Positions 52,301 through 61,600 of a stretch of DNA of 64,000 bases are shown here, piece by piece. This stretch comes from Pseudonocardia alni (GTDB taxonomy: Bacteria > Actinomycetota > Actinomycetes > Mycobacteriales > Pseudonocardiaceae). The notes under the pieces were generated by a model. The model had not been told where the DNA came from. It ran no database searches and was given only the letters and a program-made list of their open reading frames with translations. The translations under genes were made by a program, and so were the position numbers. The stretch lies in the NCBI RefSeq assembly GCF_002813375.1, contig NZ_PHUJ01000003.1, forward strand, positions 5,270,001 through 5,334,000. Reading direction: 5' to 3'. Numbering within the stretch: position 1 is the first letter of the stretch; each line of letters opens with the position of its first letter.

Positions 52301-52486
52301 GCGCTGACCCTCGACGGTCCGGACGCGGTGCTCGACGCCGTACGGACCCACGAGGCGTTCGTCGCCGGGGAGGTGCTGGCGACCTCGGTCGCCTACGGCG
52401 CCGCCGGGGACGGCGCGTCGAGCGGGCAGGTCGTCGGCCCCGACGGCGCGTCGGTCACGCTGTCGGCCGCGGTCGCCCGGGCCTGA
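49301..52486 (+). CDS. ileS: Isoleucyl-tRNA synthetase
   Basis: 1061 residues. The HIGH-type motif is [20 protein letters not shown], KMSKS is [14 protein letters not shown], the editing (CP1) domain contains [19 protein letters not shown], and zinc-type pairs CWRC occur twice. It charges tRNA-Ile. GTG 49301 sits 8 nt after GAGGAG, consistent with the T-box sequestration model. A long inverted repeat follows the gene. Confidence 0.97.
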   Translation: [1061 protein letters not shown]

Positions 52487-52492
52487 CCGGTA

Positions 52493-52556
52493 CCGGCGCC
52501 GACCACCGCTCAGGGGCGGGGTGCCACCGTGTGACGGACGCGGTGGTCGGCGCCGG
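52493..52556. terminator. Long perfect inverted repeat after ileS
   Basis: CCGGCGCCGACCACCG (52493-52508) is repeated inverted, without mismatch, at 52541-52556, with a 32-nt loop. It starts 7 nt after the ileS stop. It may be the ileS terminator; the long loop and arms are unusual, and the right arm overlaps a possible small gene on the minus strand. Confidence 0.5.
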
Positions 52557-52626
52557 AGACCGGGGTGACCTCGACGGTCGCCGGGACCCCGTCGACCCGG
52601 CACACGACCGTCGCGCCCTCGGGCAC
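52510..52626 (-). CDS. Possible 38-residue protein
   Basis: A minus-strand frame from GTG 52626 to TGA 52510 reads VPEGATVVCRVDGVPATVEV and continues with PVSGADHRVRH. Codon third positions are almost all G or C and the residue mix (no Arg/Pro glut) is protein-like. No good ribosome site precedes it, and the family is unknown. It could be the remnant of a longer gene or chance. It is convergent with ileS. Confidence 0.3.
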   Translation of the reverse strand: MPEGATVVCRVDGVPATVEVTPVSGADHRVRHTVAPRP

Positions 52627-52705
52627 CGGCGGGCAGCGCGGGGACGGTCCGGCGGACCGGGACCGGCCGGAACTCCGCAGAACCACCGGGCCCTATCCTC
52701 ACCCC

Positions 52706-53515
52706 ATGGGTGACGCGGCGGAACGGTGGCGGGAACGCCAGCTCGGCCGCGGGATCCCCGACCACGTCCTCCGGTACGCCCCCGCCGACCCGTGGACCCA
52801 CGACCCCGCCGACTTCACCCCGCCCGCGGAGCCGGCCGACACGCCGTCGCACCGGGCGGCGCGGGCGATCGCCGAGCGTGCCGCCGCGTGGACCTGCGCC
52901 GGGGCGTCGGTGCTCGACGTCGGCTGCGGGGGCGGGGACGCCGTGTTCGGAGCGGCGTGGCCCGAGCCGTCGCCGGTGGCGCGGGTGGTCGGCGTCGACC
53001 GGCAGGCCGACATGCTGGCGGTGTTCGCCGCGGCGGCCCGCGCCCGGGACCTGCCCCACGGCACCGTGCACGGCAGCTGGCCCGACGCGGCCGGGGACGC
53101 CGGGCGGCACGACGTCGTCGTCTGCCACCACGTGCTGCACAACGTCGTCGACCTGCCCCCGTTCCTCGCCGCGCTGACCGGCGCCGTCCGCACCCGCGGC
53201 GGGATCGGCGGCGTCGTGGTCGAGATGCTGACCGAGCACCCGCTGGCCTGGCTGGACCCGCTGTGGGAGCGCTTCCACGACGTGGTCCGGCCGCCGTCGG
53301 CGACCCACGACGACGCCGTCGCGGTGCTGCGCGAACAGCAGGGCGTCGCCCCGGAGGTCCTGACCTGGACCCGTGCGGCCCGCCTGCCGCACGACGCCGC
53401 CTGGGTCACCCGCCGGCTCTGCCTGCCCGCCGACCGCGTCGAGGAGGTCGCCGCCGCGCTGGTGGACCTCCCGCCCCGGCGCACCGACGCCGTCACCCTG
53501 ACCTGGTCGCCCTGA
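52706..53515 (+). CDS. Class I SAM-dependent methyltransferase
   Basis: 269 residues. The SAM site is ASVLDVGCGGGDAVFGAAW, with VVGVDRQADML and then DVVVCHHVLHNVVDLPPFLAAL, a typical small-molecule methyltransferase. The substrate is unknown. ATG 52706 lies 6 nt after a TATCCT -10 element (52694-52699), so the mRNA is likely leaderless. Ends 13 nt before the antiporter gene, so probably one operon. Confidence 0.87.
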   Translation: MGDAAERWRERQLGRGIPDHVLRYAPADPWTHDPADFTPPAEPADTPSHRAARAIAERAAAWTCAGASVLDVGCGGGDAVFGAAWPEPSPVARVVGVDRQADMLAVFAAAARARDLPHGTVHGSWPDAAGDAGRHDVVVCHHVLHNVVDLPPFLAALTGAVRTRGGIGGVVVEMLTEHPLAWLDPLWERFHDVVRPPSATHDDAVAVLREQQGVAPEVLTWTRAARLPHDAAWVTRRLCLPADRVEEVAAALVDLPPRRTDAVTLTWSP

Positions 53516-53528
53516 GCAGGGGGCCCCG

Positions 53529-55022
53529 GTGAGTCTGGAACTGATGCTCGGCATCTCCGCGGGGGTGCTGCTGCTCGGCGTGCTCGCGGTGCGCGTCTCG
53601 GTGCGGCTCGGCCTGCCGTCGCTGCTGCTCTACCTGGGCATCGGCGTGCTGCTCGGCGAGTCCGTGCTGGGCATCCGGTTCGACGACACCGGCCTCACCG
53701 AGTCCCTCGGCCTCACCGCGCTCGTGCTGATCCTCACCGAGGGCGGGCTCACCACCCGCTGGTCGGCGGTGCGGCCCGCGCTCGGGCTCGGGCTGCTGCT
53801 GTCGACGCTGTCGGTGCTGGTGTCGATCGCCGTCGCGGGCGGGCTGCTGCACCTGCTGCTCGACCTGGAGTGGCGCACCGCGCTGCTGTGGGGCGCGGTG
53901 CTGTCCTCCACCGACGCCGCAGCGGTGTTCTCCGTGCTGCGCGGGGTCGCCGTCCCGCAACGGCTCGCCGGGACCCTGGAGCTCGAGTCCGGGATGAACG
54001 ACGCGCCGGTGGTGATCGCCGTCGTCGTCCTGGCCGGGACCGAGGCCATCAGCTGGACGACGCCGCTGCTGGTCGTCTACGAGCTCGTCGCGGGCGCCGT
54101 CGTCGGCGTCCTGCTCGGGCTGGGCTCGGCCTGGGCGCTGCGCCGCGCCGCGCTGCCGTCGACCGGCCTGTACCCGCTCGCGGCGATCGCGTCCTGCCTG
54201 CTGGCCTTCGCCGCCGGGCAGGGCGTGCACGCCTCGGGGCTGCTCGCCACCTACTGCGCCGCGCTGGTGCTGGGGAACTCCCGGCTGCCGCACCGCAGCG
54301 GTGTCGTCTCCTTCGCCGAGGGCACCGGGTGGATCGCCCAGATCGGGCTGTTCGTGCTGCTCGGCCTGTACGCGGTGCCCGAGCGGCTGCCCGCCGCCGT
54401 GGTGCCCGCGCTGATCTGCGCGGCGGTCGTCCTGCTCGCCGCGCGGCCGCTGTCGGTGGCCGCCGCCGCACTGCCGTTCCGGGTGCCCTGGCGCGAACAG
54501 GCGTTCCTGTCCTGGGCGGGGCTGCGCGGAGCCGTGCCGATCGTGCTCGCCCTCGTCGCGGTCACCGAGGGCGGCGGCCAGAACCAACGGCTGGTCGACG
54601 TCGTGTTCGTGCTGGTCGTGCTGCTCACCCTGGTCCAGGGCACCAGCCTGCCCTGGGTGGCGCGGCTGCTCGGGGTGGTCTCGCGCACCGACACCCGCGG
54701 CGTCGAGGTCGACGCCGCCCCGCTCGACGAGGTCGACGCCGAACTCCTGCAGGTGAAGGTGCCCCCCGGGTCCCGGCTGCACGGCGTCTACCTGCGCGAG
54801 CTGCGGCTGCCCCGCGGGGCCACGGTCAGCCTGGTCGTACGCGACGCCGAGGCGTTCTCCCCGGGCGGGGACACCCGGCTGCGCGAGGGGGACCAGTTCC
54901 TCGTCGTCAGCACCCGGGAGAACCGGGAGGACACCGAGCGGCGGATCCGCGACGTCGACCGCGGCGGCAAACTGGTCCGCTGGCACGAGGGCCGGGGCCG
55001 GCCGAGCGGGCGGGCCGGCTGA
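53529..55022 (+). CDS. CPA1-type K+(Na+)/H+ antiporter with RCK_C domain (NhaP2/CvrA-like)
   Basis: 497 residues. About 12 membrane helices cover residues 1-385, with the antiporter motif SSTDAAAVFSVLRGVAVPQRLAGTLELESGMNDAPVVI (Asp pair for cation/proton exchange). The C-terminal part (LLQVKVPPGSRLHGVYLRELRLP, then REGDQFLVVS) is a TrkA_C/RCK_C ligand-binding domain. It should export K+ or Na+ in exchange for protons. The ion cannot be told from sequence; the RCK domain favours K+. GTG 53529 is 13 nt after the methyltransferase gene. Confidence 0.9.
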   Translation: MSLELMLGISAGVLLLGVLAVRVSVRLGLPSLLLYLGIGVLLGESVLGIRFDDTGLTESLGLTALVLILTEGGLTTRWSAVRPALGLGLLLSTLSVLVSIAVAGGLLHLLLDLEWRTALLWGAVLSSTDAAAVFSVLRGVAVPQRLAGTLELESGMNDAPVVIAVVVLAGTEAISWTTPLLVVYELVAGAVVGVLLGLGSAWALRRAALPSTGLYPLAAIASCLLAFAAGQGVHASGLLATYCAALVLGNSRLPHRSGVVSFAEGTGWIAQIGLFVLLGLYAVPERLPAAVVPALICAAVVLLAARPLSVAAAALPFRVPWREQAFLSWAGLRGAVPIVLALVAVTEGGGQNQRLVDVVFVLVVLLTLVQGTSLPWVARLLGVVSRTDTRGVEVDAAPLDEVDAELLQVKVPPGSRLHGVYLRELRLPRGATVSLVVRDAEAFSPGGDTRLREGDQFLVVSTRENREDTERRIRDVDRGGKLVRWHEGRGRPSGRAG

Positions 55023-55052
55023 CCGGCCGGTCGGCGGTGTCGGGGCGACCCG

Positions 55053-55058
55053 CATAAT
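55053..55058 (+). promoter_or_regulatory. -10 element for leaderless lspA
   Basis: CATAAT lies 7 nt before the lspA GTG (55066), a close match to the consensus TATAAT. No Shine-Dalgarno is present. Confidence 0.6.
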
Positions 55059-55065
55059 CACGGGT

Positions 55066-55614
55066 GTGAGTGCCGACCCCCCACCCCCCACCGCGCCGAT
55101 CGACCCCGCCGTACGACGGCGCGGTGTGGCGCTGCTGGCGGGCATCGCCGCGGTGTGGCTGGCGCTCGACCTCGTCACCAAGATCGCCGCCGTCGCCACG
55201 CTGGAGGGGCAGCGGCCGGTCACCGTGATCGACGGGTTCTTCTACCTCACGCTGCTGCGCAACCCGGGCGCCGCCTGGTCCATGGCCACCGGCTACACCT
55301 GGGTGCTGACGATCGTCGCCGTGGTCGTCGTCGGCGTGATCATCCGGATCGCGCGGCGGCTCGCCTCGACCGGTTGGGCGATCGGTCTCGGCCTGGTCCT
55401 CGGCGGCGCGCTGGGCAACCTGGTCGACCGGTTCTTCCGCGCACCCGGACCGATGCGCGGGCACGTCGTGGACATGCTGGCCTTCTTCTCCCCGGACGGG
55501 AGCGTCTTCCCCGTGTTCAACATCGCCGACACCGGCATCGTGTGCGGCGGCATCCTGCTGGTGCTGATGGCCGTGCGCGGCATCGAGATCGACGGGAGCC
55601 GCGAACGTGGGTGA
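55066..55614 (+). CDS. lspA: Lipoprotein signal peptidase (signal peptidase II)
   Basis: 182 residues with four membrane helices. The catalytic aspartates are in GGALGNLVDRFFR and FNIADTGIVCGG, and NPGAAWSMATG is another family motif. It cuts prolipoproteins such as the LppM-like protein in this window. GTG 55066 is probably read from a leaderless mRNA. Its 3' end overlaps the pseudouridine synthase gene by 8 nt. Confidence 0.96.
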   Translation: MSADPPPPTAPIDPAVRRRGVALLAGIAAVWLALDLVTKIAAVATLEGQRPVTVIDGFFYLTLLRNPGAAWSMATGYTWVLTIVAVVVVGVIIRIARRLASTGWAIGLGLVLGGALGNLVDRFFRAPGPMRGHVVDMLAFFSPDGSVFPVFNIADTGIVCGGILLVLMAVRGIEIDGSRERG

Positions 55615-56536
55615 GGTACGCAGCATGCCGGTGCCCGACGGGCTGGACGGCATGCGGATCGACGCCGGGCTGTCCCGGCTGCTGGGCCTGTCCCGGACCG
55701 TCGTCGCGACCCTGGCCGAGTCCGGCCGGATCTCGGTCGACGGCCGCGAGGCCGGCAAGTCCGACCGGCTGCCCGGCGGGTCCTGGCTGGAGGTCGAGCT
55801 GCCCGACGCCCCGGCACCCGCGGTCATCGAGGGTCCGGCGGAGGTCGTCGCGGGCCTGACGGTGCTGCACTCCGACGACGACATCGTCGTCGTCGACAAG
55901 CCGGTCGGGGTGGCCGCGCACGCCTCCCCGGGCTGGACCGGGCCGACCGTGACCGGCGGGCTCGCCGCGCTCGGGTTCCGGCTGTCCACCTCCGGCGCCG
56001 CCGAGCGGCAGGGCATCGTGCACCGGCTCGACGTCGGCACCACCGGGGTGATGGTCGTCGCCACCTCCGAGCACGCCTACACCGAGCTCAAGCGGGCCTT
56101 CAAGGAACGCACCGTCGACAAGCGCTACCACGCGGTGGTGCAGGGGCACCCGGACCCGTCCTCGGGCACGATCGACGCCCCGATCGACCGGCACCCGCGC
56201 CACGACTACCGGTTCGCGGTGATGCAGAGCGGCAAGCCCAGCGTCACCCACTACGACACCATCGAGGCGTTCCGCTCGGCGAGCCTGCTCGACGTGCACC
56301 TGGAGACCGGGCGCACCCACCAGATCCGGGTGCACTTCTCCGCGCTCCGCCACCCCTGCGTCGGCGACATCACCTACGGCGCCGACCCGACGCTGGCCAA
56401 GCGGGTCGGGCTGTCCCGGCAGTGGCTGCACGCCCGCACGCTCGGGTTCGCCCACCCCGCCGACGGTCGGCACGTCGAGTTCACCAGCCCCTACCCGGCC
56501 GACCTCGACGCGGCCCTGGACGTCCTGCGGGACTGA
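55607..56536 (+). CDS. RluD-family pseudouridine synthase
   Basis: 309 residues. An S4 RNA-binding domain (MRIDAGLSRLLGLSRTVVATLAESGRISVDG) precedes the catalytic domain with Asp in GIVHRLDVGTTGVMVVA, then KRYHAVVQG and LETGRTHQIRVHFSALRHPCVGD. It isomerises uridines in 23S rRNA. Neighbouring lspA and overlapping it by 8 nt is the usual order. GTG 55607 was used. Confidence 0.95.
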   Translation: MGEVRSMPVPDGLDGMRIDAGLSRLLGLSRTVVATLAESGRISVDGREAGKSDRLPGGSWLEVELPDAPAPAVIEGPAEVVAGLTVLHSDDDIVVVDKPVGVAAHASPGWTGPTVTGGLAALGFRLSTSGAAERQGIVHRLDVGTTGVMVVATSEHAYTELKRAFKERTVDKRYHAVVQGHPDPSSGTIDAPIDRHPRHDYRFAVMQSGKPSVTHYDTIEAFRSASLLDVHLETGRTHQIRVHFSALRHPCVGDITYGADPTLAKRVGLSRQWLHARTLGFAHPADGRHVEFTSPYPADLDAALDVLRD

Positions 56537-56541
56537 GCGGC

Positions 56542-57264
56542 GTGAGGGGGCTGAGCACCCGCGCGCTCGCGTGGATCGCCGCGGTCATGGCGGTGGTGTT
56601 CCTCGGCGCCGTCTGGGCCGCCGGGTCCGGGCCGTCGGCCGGGCCCCCGGCGGCGACGGGGTCGGTGCGGCTGGGTCCCGACCCCGGCCAGGACGTCGCC
56701 GGCTACCTCGCCGGGCTGCCCGCGACGCTGCCCGCACCGGGGGTGTCCGTGCCCGCGCTCGTGCAGTTCACCCGCCCGCTGGCCCCGTCCGACGCCGCGG
56801 CCGCGGGCTCCGGGACGACGACCACGACCGCGGTGTTCCGGGTGCCGTTCGACCGGGTGCAGACCGCGCTGCGGTTCGAGCCGGTCACCGGCACCGGGGA
56901 CCCGTCGGCCGCGCTCGGCGTCGCCCGGGAGCGGGCCGCCTACGCCGCCGAGGCCGACGCCGACCGCGCCACCCGCGACGGTGGGGGAGCGGCCACCCCG
57001 GAGGCCCGCGCGGCACTGACCCGGCGGGCCGCCGTGGCCGCGGCCGAGCGACGCGCGCTCGCCGACCCGGGCTGCGCCTGCGTGGTCGCGCTGGTCGTGA
57101 CCGCCGACCGGGCCGGGCTCGAGGCGCTCGCCGCGCGCCCGGGCGTGCGCGGCGTGCAGGCCGCGCCGGCCGGGACCAGCGCACCGGAGCTCGCGCTGTC
57201 GCCGCTGCTGCCCGAGCAGACCACCACCGCGAGCCCGCCGCCCGACGACGGTCCCGTCCCCTGA
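56542..57264 (+). CDS. Membrane-anchored protein of unknown function
   Basis: 240 residues. One N-terminal membrane helix (RALAWIAAVMAVVFLGAVWAAG) is followed by an extracytoplasmic region with repeated Ala/Arg-rich helices (ALTRRAAVAAAERRALADPGCACVVALVV) and a Pro/Thr tail. Only two Cys (CAC) are present. No family is recognised. GTG 56542 is 6 nt after the pseudouridine synthase stop, so it belongs to that operon. It converges with the HAD gene. Confidence 0.7.
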   Translation: MRGLSTRALAWIAAVMAVVFLGAVWAAGSGPSAGPPAATGSVRLGPDPGQDVAGYLAGLPATLPAPGVSVPALVQFTRPLAPSDAAAAGSGTTTTTAVFRVPFDRVQTALRFEPVTGTGDPSAALGVARERAAYAAEADADRATRDGGGAATPEARAALTRRAAVAAAERRALADPGCACVVALVVTADRAGLEALAARPGVRGVQAAPAGTSAPELALSPLLPEQTTTASPPPDDGPVP

Positions 57265-57296
57265 GCCGCGCCCGTCCCCGAGCCGCGTTCCCGGCC

Positions 57297-57347
57297 CTCG
57301 TCAGGCCCGGGTCCTCGTCAGGCCCGGGTCCTCGTCCGACCCGGGCC
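57297..57347 (+). repeat. 17-bp tandem repeat
   Basis: CTCGTCAGGCCCGGGTC occurs twice in tandem (57297-57313, 57314-57330) and a third diverged copy (CTCGTCCGACCCGGG) follows. It lies in the non-coding gap 57265-57635, which otherwise holds only the hairpin at 57499. Confidence 0.75.
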
Positions 57348-57498
57348 CCGGCCGGCCGCGGACCTCGTCCGGCCTCGCGGTCTCCGGCCGGCCCCGGCCT
57401 CCGGGCACCCCCGGGCTTCCGCCCGCCCGGACCCGGCCCCGTCCGGCCGCGCGGCCCCGGTCGCCCCGGCTGCCCGCCCATGATCAGCACAACCGAGC

Positions 57499-57526
57499 CG
57501 ATCGGTGCCGGATGTGGCACCGATCG
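57499..57526. terminator. Hairpin between convergent genes
   Basis: CGATCGGTGCC (57499-57509) pairs perfectly with GGCACCGATCG (57516-57526) around a 6-nt loop, between the unknown membrane protein gene and the HAD gene. Likely a bidirectional terminator. Confidence 0.65.
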
Positions 57527-57635
57527 CTGCACGCGTGGCGATCACGAGCCCGACGGTGCCCGGGGTCGGCGGACCCCCTGATCGCAGTGCACGACAGTGC
57601 ACGACCGTCGCTGCCGCCGGGTCCCGGGGGACCGG

Positions 57636-58262
57636 TCAGCCCAGCACCCCGCGCTCGCGCAGCACCCGCACGGCCCGGGCGGCGCCCTCCCATCGGTGGG
57701 CGTCCCAGCCGTGCGCGGACGCGGCGCGGACGTTGTCGACGCGGTCGTCGAAGAACAGCACCTGCTCCGGTGCGGTGCCGAACTCGACGTCGGCGCGCCG
57801 GAAGATGTCCTGCGACGGTTTCGCGGCGCCCACGTCGGCGGAGAACAGCAACCGGTCGAACGGGCTGCTCCAGGCCGCGGCGCGCACCGCGGAGGCCAGC
57901 CCGCGCGGCGCGTTGGACAGCACGGCGAGGCGCACCCGGGCCCGCGCGAGGTCGGCGATCAGCATCGACAACGACGGCGGCAGCGTCGACCAGAACGTGA
58001 CGTCCACCCGCTCGGCGGCGTCCATCCGGGCGCGCTCGGGTGCCAGGCCCAGGTCGGCGCAGACGGCGGTCCAGTAGCGGTCCGGCGGGTCGCCCAGGTC
58101 GTGCCGGGCGCGGTGGCGCCAGTACGCCTCGCGCAGCACGGGTTCGGGCACGGCGAACACCCCGGCCAGCCGGCGCTCCAGGCCCGCGGACGGCACCAGC
58201 ACCTCACCGAGGTCGAACACCACCGTGGTCGGCGGTGTCGTCGGCTCGGGGGCGGTGGGCAT
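57636..58262 (-). CDS. HAD-superfamily phosphatase-like protein
   Basis: 208 residues. Motif I is VVFDLGEVLVPS, where the usual second Asp (DxD) is replaced by Glu (DLGE), as in several HAD-IA proteins. Motif II is RLAVLSNAPRG, motif III contains GAAKPSQDIF, and motif IV is VLFFDDRVDNVRAASAHGW. It is probably a small-molecule phosphatase or dehalogenase-like enzyme. A TAGGGT -10 element (58277-58272) lies 9 nt before ATG 58262, so the leader is very short. Confidence 0.88.
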   Translation of the reverse strand: MPTAPEPTTPPTTVVFDLGEVLVPSAGLERRLAGVFAVPEPVLREAYWRHRARHDLGDPPDRYWTAVCADLGLAPERARMDAAERVDVTFWSTLPPSLSMLIADLARARVRLAVLSNAPRGLASAVRAAAWSSPFDRLLFSADVGAAKPSQDIFRRADVEFGTAPEQVLFFDDRVDNVRAASAHGWDAHRWEGAARAVRVLRERGVLG

Positions 58263-58606
58263 CGTGGCCCGACCCTAACCCGCCGCCGGACCGTCCGCGA
58301 CACGCCGTCGTCCGGGGTGGACAGGGGGTGAGCAGGCCCGACACGCGGAGCCCGATCGTGCCCGGCCGCCGTCGCCGGAACCGTCGGACCCCACCGTTAC
58401 GCTGGGCCCCTCACCGATCCGGTCGGTCCGGACCCGCAGGGTCCACCGGCTCCGGCGAGCGGGCCCCGCCAGGTCCGCGCACCGGCGCCGATGTCCCTGC
58501 CCGTCCGCGCCGCCGGCCCGGTGTCGGCACGTCCGCCCCGACGGGCGTGCGCACCAGCGGAGGTCCGCGCCGTCCCAGCGGCGCGGGAGAGGAGCGCGGG
58601 ACACAC
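58263..58606. other. Intergenic region between the HAD gene and dnaE
   Basis: This 344-nt divergent gap has the HAD promoter at its left end and, near 58396, a TACGCT -10-like element reading towards dnaE. A GGAGAGGAG ribosome site lies near 58586. The dnaE frame is open through it, but no conserved coding is seen. Confidence 0.4.
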
Positions 58607-61600
58607 ATGGGCAGTGCCGGATCCGGGAGTCGCTCCTTCGTCCATCTGCACACGCACACCGAGTTCTCGATGCTGGACGGTGCCGCCCGGCTCGACGACC
58701 TGTTCTCCGAGGCCGCCAAGCACGAGATGCCGGCCATCGCGATGACCGACCACGGCAACGTCTACGGCGCCTTCGAGTTCTGGCGCAAGGCGAAGGCGCA
58801 CGACGTCAAGCCGATCATCGGCATGGAGGGCTACCTCGCGCCCGGGTCGCGGCACGAGCGCAAGCGCACCGCGCTGGGCAACGGCAGCGAGAACAACCCC
58901 GACCTCATGTACACCCACATGACGCTGCTCGCGGAGAACACGGAGGGGATGCACAACCTCTTCCGGCTCTCCTCGCTGGCCAGCCTCGAGGGCTACTACT
59001 ACAAGCCGCGTATGGACCGCGAGCTGCTGGAGAAGTACGGCAAGGGCCTGATCGCGACGACGGGCTGCCCGTCCGGCGAGGTCGCGCGCCTGCTCCAGCA
59101 GCACGACTTCGACGCCGCCTGCCAGGCCGCGAGCGACTACCGCGACATCTTCGGGAAGGACAACTTCTTCCTGGAGCTGATGGACCACGGCATCGAGATC
59201 GAGAAGCGGGTCCAGGAGGACCTGTTCCGGCTCAAGGACAAGCTCGACCTGCCCGGCCTCGCGACGAACGACCTGCACTACACCTACCCGGACGACACCA
59301 AGGCGCACGAGGTGCTCCTCTGCGTCCAGACCGGCAAGACCCTCGCGGACCCGAACCGGTTCAAGTTCGACGCGCAGGACTTCTACCTCAAGTCCGCCGC
59401 CGAGATGCGCCGGCTCTGGGACCCGATCCACCCCGAGGCCTGCGACAACACGCTGCTCGTCGCCGAGCGCTGCAACATCGACTTCACCACCGGCCAGGAC
59501 CTCCAGCCCAAGGCGCCCGTCCCCGAGGGGGAGACCGAGGAGTCCTGGCTGATCAAGGAGGTCGAGCGGGGACTGCACATGCGGTTCCCCGACGGCGTCA
59601 CCGAGAAGTACCGGCAGCAGGCCAACTACGAGGTCGGCGTCATCATCAAGATGGGCTACCCCGGCTACTTCCTGGTGACCGCGGACCTCATCCAGCACGC
59701 CAAGTCGGTCGGCATCCGCTGCGGCCCCGGCCGTGGGTCGGCGGCGGGCTCGCTGGTCGCCTACGTCCTGGGCATCACCGACCTCGACCCGATCCGGCAC
59801 AAGCTGATCTTCGAGCGGTTCCTGAACCCGGACCGTGTGTCGATGCCCGACATCGACATGGACTTCGACGAGCGGCGGCGCGGCGAGATGATCCGCTACG
59901 TCACCGAGAAGTACGGCGAGGACCGGATCGCGCAGATCATCACCTACTCGACGATCAAGGCGAAGGCCGCGATCAAGGACTCGGCGCGGGTGCTGTTCGG
60001 CCAGCCCGGCTACTCCGTCGCCGACCGCATCTCCAAGGCCATGCCGCCCGCGGTGATGGGCAAGGACATCCCGCTGTCGGGCATCTTCGACCCGTCGCAC
60101 AAGCGGTACTCCGAGGCGACCGAGGTCCGCGCCCTCTACGAGGCGGACCCGCAGGTCAAGGAGATCGTCGACACCGCGCGGGGCCTCGAGGGACTGAAGC
60201 GGCAGTGGGGTGTGCACGCCGCGGGCGTGATCATGTCCTCGACGCCGCTGATCGACGTGATCCCGATCCAGCGCCGCGAGTCCGACGGCGCGATCATCAC
60301 GCAGTTCGACATGGGCGTCTGCGAGACCATCGGCCTGCTGAAGATGGACTTCCTGGGGCTGCGCAACCTCACCATCCTCGACGACGCCCTGGAGAACATC
60401 GAGCTCAACGGCAAGCCCGCCGTCGACCTGGACGAGGTCGAGCTCGACGACCGCACGACCTACGAGCTGCTCTCCCGCGGGGACACCCTGGGTGTGTTCC
60501 AGCTCGACGGCGGCCCGATGCGGGACCTGCTGCGCCGCATGGCGCCCAGCGAGTTCGAGCACATCTCCGCGGTCGGCGCGCTGTACCGCCCGGGCCCGAT
60601 GGGGGCGAACGCGCACAACGACTACGCCGACCGCAAGAACGGCCGGCAGGAGATCACGCCGATCCACCCGGAGCTGGCCGAGCCGCTCAAGGACGTCCTC
60701 GGTGAGACCTTCGGCCTGATCGTGTACCAGGAACAGGTCATGTCCATCGCGCAGGTGCTGGCGGGCTACACGCTCGGCCAGGCGGACCTGCTCCGCCGCG
60801 CGATGGGCAAGAAGAAGAAGGAGATCCTGGACAAGGAGTACGCCGGCTTCGCCCAGGGCATGAAGGACAACGGCTACTCCGCCGACGCCGTCAAGACGCT
60901 CTGGGACATCCTGCTCCCGTTCTCCGACTACGCCTTCAACCGCGCCCACTCCGCCGCCTACGGCGTGGTGTCCTACTGGACGGCCTACCTCAAGGCGAAC
61001 TACCCGGCCGAGTACATGGCCGGCGTGCTCACCTCGGTGCGCGACGACAAGGACAAGGCCGCGGTCTACCTGGCGGAGTGCCGCCGGATGGGCATCACGG
61101 TCCTCCCGCCCGACGTCAACGACTCGGTGCGCAACTTCGCGCCGGTCGGCGACGACATCCGCTTCGGCCTCGGCGGCATCCGCAACGTCGGGCACAACGT
61201 CGTCGACGCGATCGTCGCCGCGCGGCGGGAGAAGGGGAACTTCGTCGATTTCTCCGACTTCCTGCGCAAGGTCGACGCGGTCGTCTGCAACAAGAAGGTC
61301 GTCGAGTCGCTGATCAAGGCGGGTGCGTTCGACTCGCTCGGCCACTCCCGCAAGGGCCTGCTGCTCGTGCACGCCGACGCCATCGACGCGGTGATGAGCA
61401 CCAAGAAGGCGGCCTCGCTGGGCCAGTTCGACCTGTTCGGGTCGCTGGACGGCCCGGGCGAGGGCGACGACGGCGGTCTCGGTGGCATCTTCGACGTGAA
61501 GGTGCCCGACGAGGAGTGGGACACCAAGCACAAGCTCGCCGTCGAGCGGGAGATGCTCGGCCTCTACGTGTCCGGGCACCCGTTGCAGGGCCTCGAGCAG

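Noticed and set aside
49079..53554. A 1491-residue minus-strand open frame opposite ileS
   Set aside because: Shadow of ileS and the following methyltransferase gene; no motif, and the T-box and ileS explain this strand.
58040..58606. N-terminal extension of dnaE by 189 residues
   Set aside because: The stretch is Arg/Pro-rich, overlaps the divergent HAD gene, and the normal PHP start MGSAGSGSRSFVHLHTH follows at 58607.
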